A stretch of 64,000 nt of DNA, taken from a virus. The DNA lies in IMG/VR virus record IMGVR_UViG_3300017917_001687, positions 1 to 64,000 of that record. The stretch is one strand, 5' to 3'. The number at the start of each line of letters is the position of its first letter. Within the stretch, counting starts at the first letter, position 1. The position numbers and the translations under genes were made by a program. The notes under the pieces are model-generated. The model was not told the DNA's origin. It made no database searches and saw only the letters and a list, made by a program, of their open reading frames with translations. This document shows positions 37,001-46,365 of the stretch, in pieces.

Positions 37001-38891
37001 AGAGTTCGAGAATTATGAAAACACCCCAAATCCTTTAAAAATATATGCTCCAATAGCTTTCTTTTGTAGACAATCAACATTTGAAATGGATTATGATGTT
37101 GCACCACAACCACAACCAACACCTTTACCACAACCAACAATTACTGAAATAAATTCACAAACAAGTCCAACAAAAAAACCACCTATAGATGCGTTAAAAC
37201 GTATTATTATGAAAACGTTGTCGGAGTGTTTTTATTTTAAAAAGTTAGAAGAAAGCGATCCTGTACAATTTAAATCATTGAGAGATAAATTAAAATATTT
37301 TCACCCAGGGTTCCACTCAACAACACCTGAGGGATTAAATGCTCGTTTAACATTCTTATTACAATGTATTAGACCTGGTGATACAATACCTATTAAGGGT
37401 ATTGCCGATGATACGGATGTAAATGCAAGAAATACATCATTTGGTCCACCACCAATTTGTGTATTAAGAATTGGTGATTTTTATCACTCTAAAGTTGTTA
37501 TTAGAGATGTTAATATAAGTTATGACGAGAATGTTTGGGATTTAAATCCTGAAGGTATCGGTGTACAACCTATGATTGCAACTGTTCAAATGTCATTAAA
37601 TTTTATTGGTGGTCAAGGATTGGAAAAACCAATTGAAAGACTACAAAATGCATTATCATCCAATTTCTTTGGAAATACTGAAATGTATGACGACAGATCA
37701 ATACCAACAAATACAACATTTAATGGTATTCCTGCGGAGAAGTTTACCCAAGATACATTAAATTCTATTCTGGCTAATAAAGGATTGACGGCAAATCCAA
37801 AAGAAGATAATAATAAAAACACTAACAATAAAAATAAAAGTAGTTATATTGGTGAACAATCTGGTGATACTTTAAATTACACCAAACTTGTTGATGATGT
37901 GTACAAAAAGACTGATGAGTATTTTAAACAATTCCAAAGTACATATAATACTCTTTATACTAAATTTGGTAAAGACATAACAACATTACAATTATCTGAA
38001 ACGTATAGACCAATAAAAGAATATGGAGTATTTACCATACTCTCACCGACACCGGGTAGAACTATATCGTTATTTGGTGTGCCAAATCAAGGTAGTGAAA
38101 TACAAACTTTGAATGAAAGATTAAAAACCTCAATAGATTTATATGTTTCTGACAACACAGATAATATTCATTTGACAAAAATATTTGGGTTTGATAAGGT
38201 GTTGGATGGTTCTAAACAAGTTAATGCGAACTTATTTTTACAAAAATTCTTTACAAAATTCACACAAGATAAATTCATTGAGTTGTCTAATACTACAGCA
38301 GTAAAAGAACTTGAGACAAAAAGAAATGAATTAATATTGGCAATCGATAAAGTTAATTTTGTTGTTAAATATTTTAAAGACTCATCCTTAACTAGTAGTG
38401 GTGAAAATGTAAATTCAAGTATTTTAAGTGGATTTACCTCTGACTTTTTGTACAAAGAATATGAAACCGCCATTGATTATGTGGAAAAAAACACATCAAG
38501 AATGTATGAAGATTTGGGTAGTAACATTAATTTTAAATCACCAATAATAGATGCGATATCTTTTGAATCTATTATGAGTGAGCTACTTTATAGTGATGTA
38601 TCTAAATTTGAATCTAGTTTAAAAGTTGAAGACACTAAAATATTTCCTTCGGATGTTGTAAACAGAATGATGAAAAAAGTTAACAACTTTATTTTAGAAC
38701 CAAAAAATAAAACATTTAAACTTACTAAATTTAAAAACAGATCAAAAAGTAACCCAATAATTTTTGGGTATTCATCAAGAATTAATGAAACCGATAATAA
38801 TGTTATTATCGATGCAAATCTTTTACATACGGTTAAATCAAATACTGGATTCCCAATTAATAATAAACTTAATTTTTATAGGCCAAAATAA
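34062..38891 (+). CDS. Very large baseplate/tail structural protein
   Basis: This 1609-residue virion protein follows the tape measure and precedes the gp53-like gene, so a baseplate hub or wedge role is inferred. The middle (around 570-700) has a recognisable block: KYMFSIENLAWRTSTSPGF, then NGGRVMWFPPYDLKISENNS and a strand pair SRSGQLSFKVVVDHPS. The C-terminal third contains FYHSKVVIRDVNISYDENVW and PMIATVQMSLNFIGGQG, a pattern seen in LysM-associated baseplate proteins. A Pro/Gln-rich linker (about 1010-1030) splits the chain. No enzymatic motif is apparent. The stop overlaps the next ATG (TAATG). Confidence 0.72.
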   Translation: MPTYLDFDTTKTFRNSLIARTLQRPNGPQTFTATNYIVQNLNDLSNVDPGDVDDDRPQQLQKTSSINTFKPNFYNIVENLRVLPRRANLGLYPYFTSGNYNLVGIMSRSDYENESELFKFAASNIRNNEQGPVFGRLSQNLYTATAGRARFLEIFDNTGNQLSTLTNIITGREPLVEKNYKITVASTLLGKGVDFLQTVAGVESPFSEIPGDYLTNPRNPINNRPPATTEAGAVLQDVTGVLGSLIGIQRRPKPTRKPSDLFIEYMGQGQRQVLYDNLSYSRYAPNYTTTARSQNSSKIFNFIDKAAQGVKNFLGLEAPEGTAYIGDDRAEDVKYTMSDFNDNTVKSSYYLSLLFDPVQANLFERQRNVSQGGPISGKLTWLSKNSRNKIGLHNEEFQQFESNQFNDSKSTDKTFRGGSILSKTQELLDSMPKDGIGSRTHVGNAIDQTSRIFKEGDSMLSRGSAIKYVDQFNQETGAEFCRVWTKDRSYFNYSDTMKRTANIRNFDGSVLGGDSRPWNINYAPMSSGVYDPTGKNSFGAKNSTNILQGPDQATTYGGNEFYAKKYMFSIENLAWRTSTSPGFTYFDLPYCERGSNGGRVMWFPPYDLKISENNSARWTDNTFLGRPEPIYTYQDTSRSGQLSFKVVVDHPSILNLLVREVFKGMSDDEADNYINAFFAGCEEVDFYDLITRYSTLSASDVQLVQSYLNSGKDPQQIKKYKATTEDVTLPNPNQDQSNNTPDKVSIKKVSLKYDNDLPGPNLTILTSPIKYTDLYTAYSGQQSTHVVGLKDGLILLSGATKTEQRKEEISHIFNNPNAVIDNTSITEQQTKLTDYFYSANTSYNTYYSGVTTLKQNLENKTAQNITIKIESSASSVAKTDYNEKLALRRSHSVIQDVFNLLAKSGTKPPTPKWISSISESETKGSGNDLVIVEKGKPIQITKEYSFKDFGYDYDGKLVVTSTNYGEVFTGPQPDSQCINKEFENYENTPNPLKIYAPIAFFCRQSTFEMDYDVAPQPQPTPLPQPTITEINSQTSPTKKPPIDALKRIIMKTLSECFYFKKLEESDPVQFKSLRDKLKYFHPGFHSTTPEGLNARLTFLLQCIRPGDTIPIKGIADDTDVNARNTSFGPPPICVLRIGDFYHSKVVIRDVNISYDENVWDLNPEGIGVQPMIATVQMSLNFIGGQGLEKPIERLQNALSSNFFGNTEMYDDRSIPTNTTFNGIPAEKFTQDTLNSILANKGLTANPKEDNNKNTNNKNKSSYIGEQSGDTLNYTKLVDDVYKKTDEYFKQFQSTYNTLYTKFGKDITTLQLSETYRPIKEYGVFTILSPTPGRTISLFGVPNQGSEIQTLNERLKTSIDLYVSDNTDNIHLTKIFGFDKVLDGSKQVNANLFLQKFFTKFTQDKFIELSNTTAVKELETKRNELILAIDKVNFVVKYFKDSSLTSSGENVNSSILSGFTSDFLYKEYETAIDYVEKNTSRMYEDLGSNINFKSPIIDAISFESIMSELLYSDVSKFESSLKVEDTKIFPSDVVNRMMKKVNNFILEPKNKTFKLTKFKNRSKSNPIIFGYSSRINETDNNVIIDANLLHTVKSNTGFPINNKLNFYRPK

Positions 38892-39217
38892 TGAGTAGAC
38901 AATATTTTAATAGATACGAGTTTTTTATTGATGATGATAGTTTTAGTATCGTTCCGGGTATTGAAATACCAATCAAAACAACAGATAAATACCAGTTTTT
39001 TAAAAGGGGTAAAGACAGGTTGGATAAAATGTCACAACAATATTATGGAACACCTGTTTTTGGTTGGTTAATATTGCAAGCGAATCCACAAGCGGGTAGT
39101 TTAGAATTTGAAATACCTGATAATTATGTTTTAAGGATTCCATTTCCATTAATCGTGTCTTTACAAGATTACAAAAGAAATGTAGAATTGTATAAGTTAT
39201 ATTATGGAGAACAATAA
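38891..39217 (+). CDS. Baseplate wedge protein, gp53/LysM-like
   Basis: This 108-residue product is small beside T4 gp53 (196) but has the core: RGKDRLDKMSQQYYGTPVFG followed by WLILQANPQAGS. That is the LysM-like fold pattern of gp53 and related baseplate proteins (YG-x-P-x-x-WLI-x-x-x-N). LysM folds here serve structural contacts between wedge and hub. It starts on the last base of the preceding stop and overlaps the following giant gene by 14 bases, indicating tight coupling with both giant neighbours. Confidence 0.75.
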   Translation: MSRQYFNRYEFFIDDDSFSIVPGIEIPIKTTDKYQFFKRGKDRLDKMSQQYYGTPVFGWLILQANPQAGSLEFEIPDNYVLRIPFPLIVSLQDYKRNVELYKLYYGEQ

Positions 39218-42200
39218 GGATTTAACAAATAGTGAAAATATACTTGTCAAAGTTGACCAAAATAACTTAATTTTTATTGACCCAAATAGTGTAATTGATC
39301 CAGATGGACAAATACAACCAAGAGGTGTCAAACAAGAAAATTTGGTTATGTATGTCAATTTAGAGGCGGATCTTGTACCTAGAACAACCCTAATTTCAGA
39401 TAATGACAGGGGAAACACCCTAACACAAATAGCCAAGGGAAACCTCAACTTTTTAAAAAACCAAACTGGTGATGGTAATTTTGACACTAGTTGGACCGAT
39501 TCGTTTATTCCAAAACCAAAAGAATCTGAAAATTCGGATACCCTAAATGGAAAAGACCTGTCTTTTAGTCAAGGTCAATTTACCGACCCGTCAGCACAAA
39601 CTTTCGGAATAGAGTCAATTAGTATTGTCGTTAAGGGTGCTAACTTTGTTCCTCAAGTTAATATTAATTTCGTTGACGTTAGGGGTAAAACATTGTTTGA
39701 ATCGGGTAATAATTCACCATATAACGCATTTTTTCATATTCCGTGGCCAATATTTTATTTAACAGTAAAAGGTTACTATGGTAAAGCAATAAGGTATAGA
39801 TTACATTTGGTTAAGTTTAGTTCTAAATTTAACGATTCAAATGGTAATTTTGAAATCTCAACATCATTTGTTGGATCAACATATGCGTATTTGAATGACA
39901 TTCCATTGTCCGCTGTTATTAATGCACCCTACATGTATGTAAACGAGGTAAACGAAGATAAAGAATTTGATGAAAAAAGGGGTCTTTATGTTAAAAAAGC
40001 AACACAAAGTTCAAAGGGTTATTCAATATTAAAATCTGTTTATCAACAATATAAACAAAAAGGATTAATACCAAACGATTTCCCCGTTAAAACTCTAATG
40101 GATTTGGGATACATTGCACAAACATTAGATAAAATTTTGGAACAACAGGTTTTTAGTTCTGTTGACATGGGGGTTTTTAAAGGTGTAAAAGATCTTGATA
40201 CTGCACTGAATGGGTTTGAAAATGAAACAAAAGCGTGGGCTAAGAAAAATTTGTCAAACACCGAATATGCTGTTGTGAACAAAAACGGATCAACAACAAA
40301 TGAAATAGAACCCGATGAATTAAATAAATGGTATTTTTTAAATGGTTCGAGTGACAAAAGAACAAGTTTTGACAAAATAACTGGCACAACAAAAACAGGT
40401 ACTCTTGAATTTTTACTTGAAAATAATAAAACTAAAATAAATAATGCTGTTAACTTTTTAAAAGAGTATAAAAAAACATCAGATGCCAATTTTACAAAAT
40501 TATCGGTATCTACAATAAAAGATATAAATGAGTATGTAACGAATAAAACGACAGGTAAATTTGTTGCAGTTGGTATAAATCAACTATTTGCTGACATTTT
40601 TGAGATTAGAAAATCTTTTGAAGAACAAAATCGAAAATTAGAAGATGCTGTTGAAAAAAGAATGAACGAAATCATTAGAAGTCCAAATGCTTTAGGGTTT
40701 GAACCAACAATTAGAAATATTTTTGCCGTTTTATTGGCAAATGCCGAAGTTTATATTAGATTAATGAAAGATGTTCATAACAGGGCATTTGAAAAATCAA
40801 AAGAAAGGGTTAAACTAATTGGTAACTTATCAAAAGAAAGTAAGGGGGAATCAATATACCCATGGCCTGAGGTTAAAAAACCAGTTTCTGCTGGAAAACA
40901 AAATGTCATTGCGTATCCAGGAGAACCTGAATTATTAAGTAAGTTAAAATCAACCAATAAAAATTTATGGCCAGAGGTTGATTTTGTTGAAACGTATGTT
41001 GACACTGTTACAAACAAAATTGAAACAAACGTAAAAGACGAACCAACAAGAAATGAAGTTACATATGTTTTTGAAACTAATGGTGATTTCAATGCCGTTG
41101 AAGATTTATCAACGATGGATTTATTAACAAATTCATTACCATATATTGATAAGTCATATGCTGGATTTGTTTATGAAATATACGAAAGAGCGAAGTACGT
41201 AACTTTGTTTGATTCTTTTAGTAATGACTTTTTAATTGCTTTAGCTAATGAAGAATTCAAAAACATTGAACAAATTATAAAAGAAGATATTGATTTAGTG
41301 GATTTTGTTAAAAATATAACAAGTGTAAATTCATTAATCAATACAACATATACAAGTACGGAATTAGATAATGGAAAGGTTACCTCAAATGTGACTTATG
41401 GTGGTTATTTGTATAGTTTATCACCATACGAAAGATTTAGTTACTTTAAAGATAATTTACCAACTGTTGATTACATAAGATCAATAATTGATGAACCATT
41501 CAAATTTGAACCATATCAATTCACTAATTTAGACAAGTTAACCAAAAAGGGAGATTTGGGTGATAGTGAAGAAAAGTTTAACAATGAGTTACTAAAATAC
41601 GAACCAGAAAACTATAGAATGAAAATTTACCCATTTAGTTCAAATACGTATTTGAATTATATTGGTAAAGAAAGTTTTACAAGAGATAACTTTAAATTTA
41701 ATGGTATCTTTAAAATAAATACCTCAGAGGGATTTATCACGACACCAGTTAAAACAACTTCTTGGGTAAAAAATGGTTACACAGACAATATGTTCACACA
41801 AAACATGACTATTGGTAAAAGTAGTGTAAATGTTTTAAATACACCCTTTTTCCATAATCAATTGTTTAGTGATTTCACAAAAACATCAACATACGGAAAA
41901 TACACTGGTTCTGCTTACCTTTTATTAAATTCATTACCATTTATTGATTTAGATGAAACTATAACATTTGATGATAAATCAATTTTAACATCGTCTATAT
42001 TCAGAGAAATATCAGGAACACATTTTGTACCTTACCATTTAATTTTAAAGTGGGGTTCAATATATCATAGGTATAAAAGATATATCACCGAGGGTGTTGA
42101 TATTTTAAATGGTTGTTTAAACACTAATGATATTACACAACCAATAACAGGTTCTACATTTTTTGATAATGATAGTGGATTGACATTTACGGTTTTAACT

Positions 42201-45026
42201 AGAACGGGTACAACCACAGGATCAACTGAGTCTGTAACATATTCTAATAAAAATAATGTCGGATTAAATCCATTTTATCATGCAATATTTAATCAGGTGG
42301 TAAATGGTTATAATCACTATAACACGTCACTTGGTAACTTATCTTATTCATCACAAACAATAACCAATAAGATTATACACAGGGTAAGACAAGAAAATCA
42401 AAGAAACCATTGGTCTGTTTTTATTGATAACTCACAATACGTTAGTGGTGATGATAATTACACACTTCTACCATCAAACAATTTGGGTACTCTAACAAGG
42501 GGCGAATCATTTGATGTTTCAGAACAAAACAATTTTAAAACATTATGGTGGACCAATGACACAACAACAGATACTTTATCGGGTTATACTTTTTCATCAT
42601 ATAAAGATTATCTTAGAAGTACTGGAAACACGTTTTCATTAACAACAAACTATAAAAAAGTAATTGATTTGATAGGTACTTTCAGTCCAAAAATATTAGA
42701 TACTTTTGAAAGTTACTTCTTAGACTTTGCTTCACAAACATCAAACAATGAAGTTAATTACCAAGTTTTTAATGGTACTGTTTATGATAAATTTCAAGAC
42801 TTGTTAAAAGATTTGTGTGTCGTTCCAAAAGGAAATGATCCTTCAGATATTGAGTTGTTAATAAACAATTTAAAAACCAAACAAAAAACAAATGCGGAAT
42901 TTGTTACTTCCTTCCTTTTAAGCAATTCTAATTTGATTAAATTTACATTGGCAAACCCAAAAGAATTAGATGCTTACATATTGTATGGGATGGGTAACTA
43001 TGGTGATTTAACAACATATGGTGTTGAACCATTTAGTATTTCAGATGTAAACACACAAACTCAAAATTTAATTGAGTTGTACATTGGTGAAGATATTGAT
43101 GGTCACTATTTAAATTTCTTCGGTGTTAATGATATTAAACTAACTGAGGAAAATATTATAAATTACAGACCGATAGCTCTTATATATGCTGGTTATGTTA
43201 ACGCCGGAAACACAAACACAAAAACAGCGTTTAGTGATTATTTGAGAAACGAAATTATTGCAAGAAGTGTAAACACAACTTCAACTGAAGGTGTGAAAGT
43301 ACCACAAGCTGGTTCAGATATAAGATTAATAAACTATCTAAACATTTTATTACCAAAACTAAGTACAATAAGAGTGGCAAACGATACATTCGTGGATCGT
43401 AAGTATAGGGGTTATAATACCAGTGACACAAAATTGGAATTATACAATACCTTCAAGTCATTTAATGATAAGTGGACTGCGGGTAACTCAATTGGACAAA
43501 GGTTACTACTTGAAGAATTTTTATTTTTAGATAAAGCAAACAAAGATATTGGTGACAATTTTTATCTAAACATTGATAGGATTAAACCTTTACTTGATCC
43601 TAAAAATAGTAAAACCAACTTATATGGTGCAATATCTATGTTAATACAGGGAACTGAATTAGATATGAGGGCACTACCAGCATATGTTAATTTTTACGGA
43701 ACCCCAATGACGAACAATAGATCAAGAATAACACCATCTAAAAATGTTGCAAAAAACATATTTGGTACGTTCTTGGATGTTGATTATCAAGAATCCACAC
43801 CAAAAATTATTATACAATATGTTGGTGGGGCATCTAAGAGACCCGACATGTCTGATAGTAGGGCGTATAAATTTAATGATGATGGTTTTAATATTGGATC
43901 AATAAATAACAATCCAATAGTGATAACATCGCTAACTGATTTTAATAATGTTGATTTAACCAAGTCAAACAGGGCAGTTGCTTTTGAAGTTAGTTTTGGA
44001 GATCAAAACCAAGGTATATTCAAAGGATTACAATTAGACCAAGCATCTTTAAAAAACACATCTGAAAGTTTTGTAGTAATGGAAAACTTAGCAAGGTCAT
44101 CGTCTGGTGCAGGTGCATATAATGTTGACGTTGGATTATTTGATTTATATAAAACACAATCATATAAATGTGATGTAACATCCATGGGTAATGTTATGAT
44201 ACAACCAACCATGTTCTTTTATTTGAAAAACATACCTATGTTTAGGGGAACATATTGGATTACTGAAGTTAGTCATAATATTAGGGGTAATAACATCACT
44301 ACATCATTTACTGGTACAAGAATACCTTTTACTTCATTACCCGATCCAAAAGACTCTTTTGTTTCAAGTTATAGAGTTTTATTTGATAAAATAGCAGCGA
44401 AAGCGGTTGCATTATTTAAACAAAGAGAAGAAGATAGAAAAACAAATACAACTGAACCTATTGAATATGATGGTGTGACTTTTATTACTGATAGGGGTCC
44501 CGAATCTAACCGAATTACTGGTGAAGAGATTACAAAGACATCACCAAAAGTAGGTATAACCGAGTTTGGTTTACCATATAATGGTTATGAAGAAGAAAGA
44601 TTAATACAAAAAATTGACAATCCAAACTATGGTGGTACATGGTTAAGAGCCGTTGTTGCAAAAATAAATGGTAAGAACTATAAAATTGAGGATGACAAAA
44701 CAATGAACATTGTTAACAATTTGACTTGGTCACAATTGAATCCAAAAACAAATAAATTTTATAGTACAAGATTTAGAGTATCTCAAAAATACTCGGCAGA
44801 AAAGATACGAACTGCAACAACTACATTTTTAAACCCACTAAATAAAAAACAAGTAGTTTTAACACCAAATTACCAATTAGACCCTACTTTGGGTAATATT
44901 CTAACTCAAGGACCTGTTAGTTCGGGACCCGATTCTAAAGAGTATGGTATAACGATGTCTGAGTCTTTAATGAGTGAATTGGGATTATTTGATGGTAATG
45001 TGGTGTATTTTAGAATGAATAGTTAA
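39204..45026 (+). CDS. Giant baseplate hub-type structural protein
   Basis: The 1940-residue protein is the second largest in the window. The N-terminal region carries IESISIVVKGANFVPQVNIN and a block FHIPWPIFYLTVKGYYGKAI, with the strand pattern of a hub/wedge module. A long Asn/Thr/Tyr-rich middle follows. The C-terminal part (PTMFFYLKNIPMFRGTYWIT, then VSHNIRGNNITTSFTGTR) resembles the terminal strands of gpD/gp27-type hub proteins. It ends with a separate, basic beta-rich domain. No lysozyme (gp5) motif is seen. Its size suggests several T4 baseplate functions fused in one chain; this is inference from position and domain layout. Confidence 0.72.
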   Translation: MENNKDLTNSENILVKVDQNNLIFIDPNSVIDPDGQIQPRGVKQENLVMYVNLEADLVPRTTLISDNDRGNTLTQIAKGNLNFLKNQTGDGNFDTSWTDSFIPKPKESENSDTLNGKDLSFSQGQFTDPSAQTFGIESISIVVKGANFVPQVNINFVDVRGKTLFESGNNSPYNAFFHIPWPIFYLTVKGYYGKAIRYRLHLVKFSSKFNDSNGNFEISTSFVGSTYAYLNDIPLSAVINAPYMYVNEVNEDKEFDEKRGLYVKKATQSSKGYSILKSVYQQYKQKGLIPNDFPVKTLMDLGYIAQTLDKILEQQVFSSVDMGVFKGVKDLDTALNGFENETKAWAKKNLSNTEYAVVNKNGSTTNEIEPDELNKWYFLNGSSDKRTSFDKITGTTKTGTLEFLLENNKTKINNAVNFLKEYKKTSDANFTKLSVSTIKDINEYVTNKTTGKFVAVGINQLFADIFEIRKSFEEQNRKLEDAVEKRMNEIIRSPNALGFEPTIRNIFAVLLANAEVYIRLMKDVHNRAFEKSKERVKLIGNLSKESKGESIYPWPEVKKPVSAGKQNVIAYPGEPELLSKLKSTNKNLWPEVDFVETYVDTVTNKIETNVKDEPTRNEVTYVFETNGDFNAVEDLSTMDLLTNSLPYIDKSYAGFVYEIYERAKYVTLFDSFSNDFLIALANEEFKNIEQIIKEDIDLVDFVKNITSVNSLINTTYTSTELDNGKVTSNVTYGGYLYSLSPYERFSYFKDNLPTVDYIRSIIDEPFKFEPYQFTNLDKLTKKGDLGDSEEKFNNELLKYEPENYRMKIYPFSSNTYLNYIGKESFTRDNFKFNGIFKINTSEGFITTPVKTTSWVKNGYTDNMFTQNMTIGKSSVNVLNTPFFHNQLFSDFTKTSTYGKYTGSAYLLLNSLPFIDLDETITFDDKSILTSSIFREISGTHFVPYHLILKWGSIYHRYKRYITEGVDILNGCLNTNDITQPITGSTFFDNDSGLTFTVLTRTGTTTGSTESVTYSNKNNVGLNPFYHAIFNQVVNGYNHYNTSLGNLSYSSQTITNKIIHRVRQENQRNHWSVFIDNSQYVSGDDNYTLLPSNNLGTLTRGESFDVSEQNNFKTLWWTNDTTTDTLSGYTFSSYKDYLRSTGNTFSLTTNYKKVIDLIGTFSPKILDTFESYFLDFASQTSNNEVNYQVFNGTVYDKFQDLLKDLCVVPKGNDPSDIELLINNLKTKQKTNAEFVTSFLLSNSNLIKFTLANPKELDAYILYGMGNYGDLTTYGVEPFSISDVNTQTQNLIELYIGEDIDGHYLNFFGVNDIKLTEENIINYRPIALIYAGYVNAGNTNTKTAFSDYLRNEIIARSVNTTSTEGVKVPQAGSDIRLINYLNILLPKLSTIRVANDTFVDRKYRGYNTSDTKLELYNTFKSFNDKWTAGNSIGQRLLLEEFLFLDKANKDIGDNFYLNIDRIKPLLDPKNSKTNLYGAISMLIQGTELDMRALPAYVNFYGTPMTNNRSRITPSKNVAKNIFGTFLDVDYQESTPKIIIQYVGGASKRPDMSDSRAYKFNDDGFNIGSINNNPIVITSLTDFNNVDLTKSNRAVAFEVSFGDQNQGIFKGLQLDQASLKNTSESFVVMENLARSSSGAGAYNVDVGLFDLYKTQSYKCDVTSMGNVMIQPTMFFYLKNIPMFRGTYWITEVSHNIRGNNITTSFTGTRIPFTSLPDPKDSFVSSYRVLFDKIAAKAVALFKQREEDRKTNTTEPIEYDGVTFITDRGPESNRITGEEITKTSPKVGITEFGLPYNGYEEERLIQKIDNPNYGGTWLRAVVAKINGKNYKIEDDKTMNIVNNLTWSQLNPKTNKFYSTRFRVSQKYSAEKIRTATTTFLNPLNKKQVVLTPNYQLDPTLGNILTQGPVSSGPDSKEYGITMSESLMSELGLFDGNVVYFRMNS

Positions 45027-45046
45027 CATTTTTTGGGATTACATGA

Positions 45047-45054
45047 TATTTATA
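45047..45054 (+). promoter_or_regulatory. Putative late promoter TATTTATA
   Basis: Context TGATATTTATAAAG, 13 bases before the ATG at 45068. Confidence 0.5.
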
Positions 45055-45067
45055 AAGAAAAAACATT

Positions 45068-45271
45068 ATGAGTAATTATAATTTAAACAAGACGTTAGAC
45101 AACTTTGTGTCACCAAAACAGGTGAGAAACGTTTCTAATGACGGGATGGAAAGAGAAGAATGTGACTTACAAACCGGAGAATGTTATGTAATCAGATCTA
45201 AAGACGGAATTGTTGAAAGAATCAACAAGAAAGTCATAACCGAAGATGGAAGACAACTTTTACAAGACTAA
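45068..45271 (+). CDS. Small hypothetical protein with Cys pair
   Basis: This 67-residue unrecognised protein contains a C-x6-C pair in EECDLQTGECYVIRSKDG and alternating strands. It starts with LNKTLDNFVSPKQVRNVSND. It has its own late box, so it may be a virion or morphogenesis protein. The following gene starts 4 bases after its stop. Confidence 0.6.
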   Translation: MSNYNLNKTLDNFVSPKQVRNVSNDGMEREECDLQTGECYVIRSKDGIVERINKKVITEDGRQLLQD

Positions 45272-45275
45272 TAAA

Positions 45276-45917
45276 ATGAAACAACTTGAAAAAAAATTAT
45301 TAGAGGAAGTTAATCGTTTTAGACAGATTAACAAATACACCGCAAACTTACTTAAAGAACAAGAAGCGGCACCTGCGGGTGAACTACCCCCACCACCAGG
45401 TGATGAGGCTTTACCAGCACCAGACGAAGCCTTACCTCCAACAGACGTACCTGCAGAAACCTCTGCAGACGTACCACCAGTTGAAGAGGATAATACTGAA
45501 GAAATCGATATCACTGATTTAGTTAATATGACAAAATCAATTAAGAAAGATATTGATGACAACAAAAATGAACATGGTGATGTTTTAAATAAAATGGACG
45601 ATGTTTTCACCAAACTAAGTGATTTAGAATCAAAACTATCACAAATGGATTCTATCATAACTAGAATTGATGACTTAGGTAACAAAGTGGAAAACATGAG
45701 GGAAAAAACACCCGAAGAAAAATTGGAACTTCGTTCATTAGATTCATACCCATTTAACCAAAACCCTCAAGAGTTCTTTTCACAAAAACAAGGTGAAATG
45801 AGAGCTTCAGGAAAAAATGAATACGTTATCAATAAACAAGACATCGGATCGTACTCATTAGATACGATTAGAGATACTTTTAATCCTGAAAACGAAGAAG
45901 ATGAATTTACATACTAA
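45276..45917 (+). CDS. Acidic, Pro-rich and coiled-coil structural or scaffold-like protein
   Basis: The start at 45276 (MKQLEKKLLEEVNRFRQINK) follows the previous stop by 4 bases; an in-frame ATG 30 bases earlier would overlap that gene. The 213 residues comprise a basic helix, a Pro/Ala/Asp/Glu-rich linker (about 32-85), and a coiled coil with heptad-like spacing (about 95-145, LSDLESKLSQMDSIITRIDD). A C-terminal segment contains DSYPFNQNPQEFFSQKQ. Function is unknown; the layout resembles scaffolding or internal virion proteins. It overlaps the Dps-like gene by 17 bases. Confidence 0.6.
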   Translation: MKQLEKKLLEEVNRFRQINKYTANLLKEQEAAPAGELPPPPGDEALPAPDEALPPTDVPAETSADVPPVEEDNTEEIDITDLVNMTKSIKKDIDDNKNEHGDVLNKMDDVFTKLSDLESKLSQMDSIITRIDDLGNKVENMREKTPEEKLELRSLDSYPFNQNPQEFFSQKQGEMRASGKNEYVINKQDIGSYSLDTIRDTFNPENEEDEFTY

Positions 45918-46272
45918 AGTAAACTTATTATTAGGTATCCATGCACAATTGAAGGTATTTCATTGGCAAACAAAAGGATATGCAAGACATAATGCATTTG
46001 CACAAACCAGAGATGAATTGGAGGACTTAATGGATTCATTTATTGAGGAGGCGATGGGTAAATATGGTAGATTCACGTTAGATGATGAAACTAATACATT
46101 GAAATTGTTTAACTTATCTGAGTTAAAACCTGCCGAAATGGTAGAAACCATATGTCAATCATTTATTGGTTTTACAGAAGAATTAGACCCCGTTGATACA
46201 AATTTATTGAATATTCGAGACGAAATGTTAGGTTTATTCCAAAAATTAAAGTATCTTTTAACATTGGAATAA
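45901..46272 (+). CDS. Dps/ferritin-like small protein (DUF5856-like)
   Basis: This 123-residue protein contains KVFHWQTKGYARHNAF followed by a helix with D45 and E49. The spacings H30-x14-D45-x3-E49 match the Dps ferroxidase set (E. coli H63, D78, E82). The first His (H21) of the HW motif lies 9 rather than 12 residues before H30, a three-residue deletion relative to Dps. The rest is helical and shorter than Dps (about 160-170). Such proteins may bind iron or DNA; in phages related proteins are annotated only as DUF5856. The iron-site prediction is an inference from spacing. It overlaps the preceding acidic gene. Confidence 0.65.
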   Translation: MNLHTKVNLLLGIHAQLKVFHWQTKGYARHNAFAQTRDELEDLMDSFIEEAMGKYGRFTLDDETNTLKLFNLSELKPAEMVETICQSFIGFTEELDPVDTNLLNIRDEMLGLFQKLKYLLTLE

Positions 46273-46303
46273 CCACCGAAAAAATATTTTAAAAAAAAGA
46301 AAG

Positions 46304-46330
46304 GTCAGATTTTGTAATCTGACTTTTTTT
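46304..46330 (+). terminator. Rho-independent terminator
   Basis: GTCAGAT (46304-46310) pairs with ATCTGAC (46317-46323), 7 bp, loop TTTGTA, followed by seven T residues. Flanking A-rich and T-rich runs can extend the stem. It separates the structural set from the SSB operon. Confidence 0.85.
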
Positions 46331-46365
46331 GTTTATACTTTATCTACAATTTAATTAAATAATAT

